Assembly: GCA_030267965.1 (NCBI GenBank)
Contig: BRYA01000078.1
Location: forward strand, 8,712-21,022
DNA length: 12,311 bases
Origin: Triparma columacea
Taxonomy: Eukaryota > Sar > Bolidophyceae > Parmales > Triparmaceae
Direction of reading: 5' to 3'
Below the pieces are notes generated by a model. That model was not told where the DNA came from and made no database searches. It worked only from the letters and a program-made list of their open reading frames with translations. The stretch's first letter is position 1; every line of letters starts with the position of its first letter. Made by a program: the position numbers and the translations under genes. This document shows, piece after piece, positions 1-6,660 of this stretch.

Positions 1-185
1 CGTTCGAGAACGTCGACCACTCCATCGACTCGCCCCTCGCCGGCCTGGGGTACGGGCTCCCCATCAGCAGGGCGTACGCTAGGTTCTGGGGGGGGGACCT
101 AAGCGTCATGAGCATGGAAGGGTACGGGACGGACGTATTCCTGCACTTGAGTAGACTTGGTGATAGCAGAGAACCGCTGCCTTAG
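1..185 (+). CDS. PDK: Pyruvate dehydrogenase kinase, C-terminal end (partial)
   Basis: Reading from base 3 gives about 60 residues ending at a TAG at 183-185; the gene continues left of the window. The family phosphorylates the E1 alpha subunit of the mitochondrial pyruvate dehydrogenase complex and so shuts off entry of pyruvate carbon into the TCA cycle. Visible hallmarks are the glycine-rich lid of the GHKL ATP-binding fold ([16 protein letters not shown]), the following [15 protein letters not shown] block and the C-terminal tail [12 protein letters not shown], which is of plant PDK type. This tail and the GLP-I-SR form favour PDK over the related branched-chain ketoacid dehydrogenase kinase. 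No intron is seen in this part. The N-terminal four-helix domain and the mitochondrial presequence lie outside the window. Confidence 0.93.
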   Translation, partial: FENVDHSIDSPLAGLGYGLPISRAYARFWGGDLSVMSMEGYGTDVFLHLSRLGDSREPLP

Positions 186-783
186 AGAGCGTGGGAGGGA
201 AGGCTGAGGGAGGATATTTTAGGGAGGACAGTAACAGAATATTGGTGAAAAAAACAAAATATTTGCGTCGAAACTTTAAGTGTTTTGCACAATCATGTAC
301 TTCAACATCCTTCTCTCCTCTGAATCGGATAAAAAGTTGGCTATTCCCACTTTTTGATTTTTATCCCACTTTTATTTAGTTCCATTTGCCTTTCATTTGC
401 GTGTCACTTTGCCACAGTCTTCAATCAACAAACAAAGCAACTCATAAAAGATTTCATCAGACAGAGGTAAGCGTTGAAGGAGTTGCAAACGCTTTGGAAT
501 CACTTGTTTGTATCGACCACTGCCTCTCTCTCCCCCCGCTACTATTTCATCAAGAAAAATAGGTTGATTTCCGCCACACGCCTCGTTCAACATTCTTTGA
601 TTTCTACTCAACATTTTGGTCGATTGAGCCCTTAGAAGTTTGTAAATATACGTATAAAAGGCACAAACATCCTTCAAAACAATACTATAGACTTATTCAG
701 CCCTAATCGCGTGCAATATCTCACACAAAATTGCCCTCTTCCTTAGCCCTCGACTTTATTGATCATATTCATATTGACAAAAG
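186..783. other. Intergenic region between PDK and the DUF285 gene
   Basis: This AT-rich stretch should hold the PDK 3' UTR and the promoter and 5' UTR of the next gene. One open frame lies on the minus strand: from an ATG at 614 down to a stop at 393 it would code 73 residues, and the frame stays open further upstream without an earlier ATG. The product has no motif I recognise and no supporting splice signals or neighbours, so I do not call it a gene. No TATA box is evident just upstream of 784. The start context there is acaaaagATGaag, with a purine at -3. Confidence 0.5.
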
Positions 784-3700
784 ATGAAGTCACTAGTCGC
801 TTCGTTCGCTGCTTTGCTGCTAGTTTTGGTACTCCTCGCCATCATTAGCCACGGCACTGACAAATCGCTGAGGTACCCTTCAAGAGGCCTACAGGACTTT
901 GCCTTTGGCGGTAATGACATCAGCGACAGTGTCAACATTATCTTTGCTAACGGCAAGAAGAGCAACAAGGGCAACAAGGGCAACAAGGGCAACAAGACCA
1001 AGAAGGGTAAGAAAGGCAACAAGACCAAGAAGGGTAAGAAAGGCAAGAAAGGCAACAAGGGGAACAAGGGCACAACTCCGCAGCCAGCTGAGAGCCCCAC
1101 GCCTGCTCCAACTCCTGCACCCACTCCCGCGCTTCTTCTTGAGGAGAAACCCTGCCTCGACGATAGTACCTTCGGATTGGCACTTACTGCCTGGTTTTCT
1201 GATTCTACCAGTGCGACAACCGAATACGGCCCCATCTCAAACTGGTAAGTAGTTGGAAGAACAAGCGAGTAGAGAAGTTGCAGATTGGGTTATGTGGTGG
1301 GCAGGCGGACAAAGAAGGACGGGACAACGAAGCATCAAAGGAGGATGAACATGTGAGCCCCAGTAACAACTAACCCTTATATTCTCCTCTCGGCAATCCG
1401 CCCCCTGCGGAGCCAAATTAAATCGCTGGCTGAGCAGGTGCACGACGGGTGTCACTGACATGTCAGAGGCATTCCTATACAAAGCTGGATTCAACGAGGA
1501 CATCAGCGGATGGGACGTCTCCAGAGTCACTAAGATGTATCGTATGTTCTTGTGAGTATTGAGAGATGCTTGGAGATGAGGTCTTTGTGGTTTGCGTGTT
1601 ATCTTTGTTGCATTGTATTTTAAGTAATACACTCGCTTCTCATTCTAACATTCACACACGCACACGCCAATCTCATCTCGCACATCTCCACTCGGCATTA
1701 TATTCAACGCAGTGGCGCTCAAGTCTTCAACCAGGATATTGGGAGTTGGGATGTCTCCAGTGTCACTACCATGGGGGGTATGTTCTAGTGAGTATTGAGA
1801 GATGCTTTTGAGATGAGGTCTTCGTGGTTTGAATGTTATCCTCGCTGCATTCTCTTTTAAGTAATATAATCGCTTCTAATTCTAACATTCACACACGCAC
1901 ACGCAAATTTCATCTCGCAAATCACCACTCGGCCTTGAATTAAACGCAGTAACGCACCTTCATTCAACCAGAACATTAGGAGTTGGGATGTCTCGAGTGT
2001 CACTGACATGACGGAAATGTTCTATGACGCAAGAGCCTTTGTCGAGGACGTCAGAGTCTGGAACATTTGCAGTGTCGACATCGAGTTCAATTATTTTGAT
2101 GATATGTTCACTGGCTCCGGCCAACCAGACACTGATCTGGTACCCGACGCTAACGGAGAATGCATTGCTTGCCCTGCCGGTACCTTCTCTGGCTCCGGAG
2201 AGTACGTAGAGGACCAAAACCCTTGCAGGGCACCGCCTACTGCTAGTCCCACGGCATCACCTACTGCTAGTCCTACGCCATCGCCTACGCCATCGCCTAC
2301 TGCTAGTCCTACGCCATCGCCTACGCCATCGCCTACTGCTAGTCCTACGCCATCGCCTACGCCATCGCCTACGCCATCGCCTACGCCATCGCCTACTGCT
2401 AGTCCTACGTGCAGTACTACGGAAACACCCTGCTTCGACAATGATGGCTTCAGCAATGCACTCACTGCCTGGTTTTCTGATCCTGCCCTTGCGGCATGCA
2501 CATACGGCAACATCGAGGACTGGTAAGTAGTTGGAAGAACAAACGAGTAGAGAGGATGCAGATGGGGCTATGTTGTGGGCAGGTTGACAAAGTAGGACGG
2601 GACAACGATGCATCATGGGAGGATGAACATGCGAGCCCCAGTAACAACTAACCCTTATATTCTCCTCTCGGCAATCCGCCCCCTGCGGACCCAAATCAAA
2701 TCGCCGGCTGAGCAGGTGCACGAAGGATGTCACTGACATGTCGAGGGCATTCGAGGACAAAACTGCATTCAACGAGGACATCAGTGGATGGGATGTCTCG
2801 AGTGTCACTGACATGGAGGAAATGTTCAGGTGAGTATTGAGATATGCTTTGGAGATGAGGTCTTCGTAGTTTGCGTGCTTTCCTTGCTGCATTCTATTTT
2901 AAGTAATATACTCGCTTCTCATTCTAACATATTCACACACGCACACGCAAATCTCATCTCGCACATCTCCACTCGGCATTGAATTAAACGCAGGGACGCT
3001 TATGTCTTCAATCAGGATATTGGGAGTTGGGATGTCTCGAGTGTCACTACCATGAATCGTATGTTCTTGTGAGTATTGAGAGATGCTTTGGAGATGAGGT
3101 CTTTGTGGTTTGCGTGTTATCTTTGCTACTTTCTATTTTAAGTAATACACTTGCTTCTCATTCTAACCTACACTCACACATTCACACGCAAATCTCATCT
3201 CGCGCATCTCCACTCGGCCTTGAATTTAACGCAGTGGCGCATATGTCTTCAACCAGGATATTGGGAGTTGGGATGTCTCGAGTGTCACTGACATGGAGGC
3301 TGTGTTCTAGTGAGTATTGAGAGATGCTTTGGAGATGAGGTCTTCGTGGTTTGCGTTTTATCTTTGCGGCATTCTATTTTAAGCAATATACTCGCTTCTC
3401 ATTCTAACATTCACAAACGCACACGCAAATCTCATCTCGCACATCACCACTCGGCATTGAATCAAACGTAGTAACGCTTATGACTTCAACCAGGATATTG
3501 GGAGTTGGGATGTCTCGAGTGTCACTGACATGCACTATATGTTCGCGTGAGTATTGAGAGATGCTTTGGAGATGAGGTCAATGTGGTTTGCGTGTTATCT
3601 TTGCTGCATTCTATATAGTAATACACTCGCTTCTCATTCTAACATTCACACACGCACACGCAAATCTAATCTCGCACATCTCCACTCGGCCTTGAATTCA

Positions 3701-5330
3701 CACAGTGAGGCAAAAGTCTTCAACCAGGATATTGGGAATTGGGATGTCTCTAATGTCCTCGACTTGTCGTATACGTTCTATGGCGCAAAAGCCTTTGTCG
3801 AGGACGTCACAGGCTGGAACGTCTGCAAAGTCCCATTGGACCCTGCCGACGACGACCCCGACGACGCCGACGGGCCTGCCAATTTTTATGGCATGTTCTA
3901 TGACTCCGGTCAAGAAACAACTACTCTGGTACCCAACGCTAACGGAAAATGCATAGCTTGCCCTGCCGGTACCACCTCTGGCTCCGGAAAGTACGTAGAG
4001 GGCCAAAACCCTTGCCCCTGCCTCATCGATAGTGGCTTCAGAACGGCACTTGCTCTCTGGTTTTCTGATCCTGCCCTTGCGACAAGCACATACGGCAACA
4101 TCGAGGACTGGTAAGTATTTGGAAGAACAAGCGAGTAGAGAGGATGCAGAGGGGGCTATGTGGTGGGTAGGCGGACAAAGTAGGACGGGACAACGAAGCA
4201 TCAAAGGAGGATGAACATGTGAGCCCCAGTAACAACTAACCCTTATATTCTCCTCTCGGCAATCCGCCCCCTGCGGACCCAAATCAAATCGCCGGCTGAG
4301 CAGGTGCACGAAGGATGTCACTGACATGTCGAAAGCATTCAACTCCCAAACTGCATTCAACGAGGACATCAGTGGATGGGATGTCTCGAGTGTCACTAAC
4401 ATGGAGCAAATGTTCGCGTGAGTATTGAGAGATGCTTTGGAGATGAGGTCTTCCTTGTTTGCATGCTATCTTTGCTGCATTCTATTTTAAGTAATATACT
4501 CGCTTCTCATTCTAACATTCACATACGCGCACGCAAATATCATCTCGCACATCACCACTCGGCATTGAATCAAACGTAGTAACGCACTTTCATTCAACCA
4601 GAACATTGGGAGTTGGGATGTCTCGAGTGTCATTAACATGGATGGAATGTTCTTGTGAGTATTGAGAGATTCCTTAGAGATGAGGTCATTGTTGTTTGCG
4701 TGTTATCTTTGTGGCATTATATTTTAAGCAACACACTCGCTTATCATTCTAACATTCACACACGCACACGCAAATCTCAACCCGCACGTCTCCACTCGGC
4801 ATTGAAATAAACGCAGTGGCACTAATGTCTTCAACCAGGATATTGGGAGTTGGAACGTCTCGAGTGTCACTAACATGCAGCAAATGTTCGAGTGAGTATT
4901 GAGAGATGCTTTTGAGATGAGGTCTTCGTGGTTTGCGTGCTATCTTTGCTTCATTCTATTTTGAGTAATATACTCGCTTCTCATTCTAACATTCACACAC
5001 GCACACGCAAATCTCATCTCGCACATCTCCACTCGGTCTTGAATTCAACGCAGAGAGGCTTATGTCTTCAACAAGGATATTGGGAGTTGGGATGTCTCGA
5101 GTGTCACTGACATGGTGCAAATGTTCACAACCGCAAGTGCCTTCGACAAGGACGTCAAAGGCTGGAACGTTTGCAAGGTCGACAAGTTTGATTCCATGTT
5201 CACTTACTCCGGCCAACCAGACACTAATCTGGAACCCGACACTAACGGAGCATGCATTGATTGCCCTAGTGGTACCACCTCTGGCTCCGGAGAGTACGTA
5301 ACGGGCGGAAACAATTGCACCTCCTTTTAG
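784..5330 (+). CDS. Secreted DUF285/BspA-type modular repeat protein, 13 exons
   Basis: Exons: 784-1244, 1438-1551, 1713-1787, 1950-2522, 2716-2829, 2994-3068, 3235-3309, 3472-3546, 3706-4110, 4304-4417, 4580-4654, 4817-4891, 5054-5330. They join into one frame of 2508 nt (835 residues), and every intron is phase 2. Residues 1-24 are a signal peptide. Residues 58-96 are a Lys/Gly/Asn repeat, followed by a PTPAP linker. Three modules follow. Each has a header (ALTAWFSDPALA...YGNIEDW), a 38-residue repeat exon (CTKDVTDM...FNEDISGWDVSSVT), one to three 25-residue DUF285 repeats (FNQDIGSWDVSSVT then MxxMF), and a Cys-rich end (CIACPAGT.SGSG.YV...NPC) that recalls GCC2/GCC3-type domains. Module 2 carries a long PTPSP hinge. 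No C-terminal membrane span or GPI signal is evident, so secretion or wall attachment is inferred. DUF285 (PF03382) was first described in mycoplasmas and is common in algae; its function is unknown. Confidence 0.9.
955..1071 (+). repeat. Tandem repeat coding a Lys-rich (KGN/KKG) segment
   Basis: Units of 9 nt such as aacaagggc and aagaagggt are repeated and code residues 58-96 of the DUF285 protein, made almost only of Lys, Gly, Asn and Thr. Acidic residues are absent, so the segment is strongly basic. It lies between the signal peptide and the first repeat module. The pure 9-nt periodicity makes slippage-driven length change likely. Confidence 0.85.
1245..4303 (+). repeat. Type A introns: three near-identical 193-bp copies
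   Basis: Introns 1, 4 and 9 (1245-1437, 2523-2715, 4111-4303) are each exactly 193 bp and align end to end with only scattered substitutions. They begin gtaagta, share a central block ggacgggacaacga and a candidate branch site in aacaactaaccc, and end gctgagcag. Each splits the same Trp codon (TG|G) between a module header and its first repeat exon. The terminal GAGCAG offers two tandem acceptors; only the distal one keeps the Trp, and the proximal one would give Cys-Arg instead. Confidence 0.9.
1552..5053 (+). repeat. Type B introns and 75-bp exons: 237-bp tandem exon-intron array
   Basis: Nine introns (1552-1712, 1788-1949, 2830-2993, 3069-3234, 3310-3471, 3547-3705, 4418-4579, 4655-4816, 4892-5053) are 159-166 bp, five of them exactly 162. 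They share gtgagtattgaga at the 5' end, a pyrimidine-rich middle with ttctcattctaacattcac, a CA-rich stretch, and a 3' end of the form aaacgcag or aaacgtag. Together with 75-bp exons they give a repeat period of 237 bp, seen exactly between exon starts 3235/3472, 4580/4817 and 4817/5054. The units are interrupted by type A introns and the module-end exons. Confidence 0.92.
2230..2409 (+). repeat. Minisatellite coding the Pro/Ser/Thr hinge of module 2
   Basis: Two alternating 12-nt units, cctacgccatcg and cctactgctagt, are repeated in an irregular higher order and code PTPSP/PTASP for residues about 311-370. The other two junctions have a short PTPAP stretch (module 1) or almost no linker (module 3, NPCPCLIDSGF). 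The segment is probably an extended, possibly O-glycosylated hinge, by analogy with algal Pro-rich spacers. Confidence 0.85.
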
Positions 5331-5985
5331 CTTCCTGTTAATCACGTCTGACTGTCGTTCACCGTAATGAACGATGGTAACGTATCAGACGATAAGAGGG
5401 TCACTGCTGTGGTCACTCTTATGGGGTATCGTCGCACGACATTAAGGGAATGTCCGACGTTAAAAACGATTACGCGTATGATTGTGTTTTACGGAACTAA
5501 GATACGCGGAAATCCTGGGAATTACGCTTGGGGGAAACAACGTAATTGTGCATGTATGGAGAGAGAGAGAGAGAGAGAGAGGGGAGTTATACTGCCAGAA
5601 AGAAAAGAATGGCTGTATTTAAGACAACTCACCTGGCTGAACCAAGGTAATTGGAAGTAAGCAAGATCAGATTATTGGTCAGAAAACATACAGTATTATA
5701 CTTGTTTATTGCAATCGACTATCGTTACCGCCTCCATCAAACAAGCATCGGGAATAGTTACTGCTACAGTAATCTCTGGGTAATAAGCAACAGAGCCCAT
5801 TTCGTTGAAGGCTCAATTAAGCAACGAAATTAAGAAACAGTCTGTAAAAAACGAAGGTTCAATTAAGCAACGTCCTCCCACTTATTTTTTAATAAGGGTT
5901 TAGTTGTTGGTGGTTGTTCAATTCTCAATTCTAAAACAACGAAGGACAACAACTCCTTGAACTACAGTAATGACCTCGATAACAC
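5331..5985. other. Intergenic region after the DUF285 gene
   Basis: I find no gene I can support here. It holds the DUF285 3' UTR with a nested inverted repeat (entered separately), an (GA)n microsatellite at 5559-5581, and a 20-bp direct repeat with one mismatch at 5807-5826 and 5853-5872 (gaaggctcaattaagcaacg), 46 bp apart. An open frame at 5367-5660 starts with ATG but runs straight through the GA tract and resembles no family. Confidence 0.6.
5345..5391. repeat. Nested inverted repeat / stem-loop in the 3' flank
   Basis: Two perfect 7-bp stems are nested: outer CGTCTGA (5345-5351) with TCAGACG (5385-5391), and inner TCGTTCA (5355-5361) with TGAACGA (5368-5374) around a 6-nt loop. It begins 14 bp after the DUF285 stop codon, so it would lie in the 3' UTR. 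It could be an RNA hairpin or part of a small mobile-element remnant; nothing here decides. Confidence 0.6.
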
Positions 5986-6556
5986 TTAGCTGAGAAATCT
6001 CTCGTAACCTGGGAACGCTGCGTCGACCTTTTCCTCACTGAGGCCGAATTTTTCCAAGCTGTACTCCGCCTTCCCGTGCTTCCCCTTCTTGTTCAATGAG
6101 CGCATGGTTCCTCATATTCTCCTCAATGTCCCCCTTGAACTCCCTTCCTGAGAAAGAGTAGATGCTCCGGGCCGCCCCGATCGGGTCCTTGACAATTTTA
6201 TCGTACGGGGGATGTTCAAGGAAATATCTGGGTACTTTGCGATGAACTCCCACTGAGCCTTGGCGTACCCTGCCACCCTCCCCGTGACCCCTTCGCCGAT
6301 GGGGGAAAGGTCCTTGACATTTTGGTAATCGTACTTGAGGGAAAGAGCGACCTCGTTGAGGCCGCAGAGGCTGAGAACGACGCTCTTGGGTTCGCGGGAC
6401 GTGAAGACAAAAACGGCGTTCGGGAAGGCGGCCTTGTACTCCTCGAGCCGCACGGCGGGGTACTTGAGCACCCAGAACTCCCGAAGCGACTTACGCTTCT
6501 GGTGCCTCAACCAAACCTTCAAGTAAGTGGCAAGAAAGCTCCTGTCGACGTCGGGG
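5986..6556 (-). pseudogene. Sulfotransferase-like relic, 5'-truncated with two frameshifts
   Basis: The minus strand shows the C-terminal two thirds of a PAPS-dependent sulfotransferase-like protein (Sulfotransfer family). From 6556 the frame reads FWVLKYPAVRLEEYKAAFPN, then VFVFTSREPKSVVLSLC, matching the family's WVLK.P.H and THR-P blocks around the 3'-phosphosulfate-binding site. Near 6220-6250 homology moves to another frame (YDKIVKDPIGAARSIY), and near 6090-6100 it returns to the first frame (KHGKAEYSLEKFGL ... ERFLS, stop 5986-5988). The pattern is that of one lost and one gained base. No in-frame ATG exists, and the N-terminal PAPS-binding loop is missing. The 5' edge is an intact-looking acceptor (ccttaaccgcag), and only about 100 bp separate it from the Myb stop codon. 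A decayed gene is the simplest reading; sequencing indels could explain the frameshifts but not the missing 5' part. Confidence 0.75.
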
Positions 6557-6660
6557 CTGCGGTTAAGGGGGAATTCAAGGTTAAATTTGCGAGAAGAAAA
6601 ATGCAAACTTATCAGTAGACACACGTACTGAACACTATATTTGCCCTCTTTTTCCCTGCC

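Noticed and set aside
756..1235. Minus-strand Leu/Pro-rich open frame
   Set aside because: It is the shadow of the Lys-rich repeat and signal peptide on the other strand.
3698..4402. Minus-strand open frame of 234 codons (and similar ones at 2257-2892 and 1237-1632)
   Set aside because: They are antisense to exons and conserved introns of the DUF285 gene and recur with the repeats; no motifs of their own.
1500..5060. CRISPR-like regular spacing of repeats in the array
   Set aside because: The units are 237 bp with coding 75-bp exons and GT-AG introns; both parts repeat, so there are no unique spacers.
784..5330. Mycoplasma contamination, because DUF285 was first known from mycoplasmas
   Set aside because: Twelve spliceosomal-type introns, a eukaryotic signal peptide, base composition unlike mycoplasma and eukaryotic flanking genes argue against it.
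5367..5660. Plus-strand open frame of 97 codons
   Set aside because: It runs through a GA microsatellite giving Arg-Glu repeats and shows no family features or splice context.
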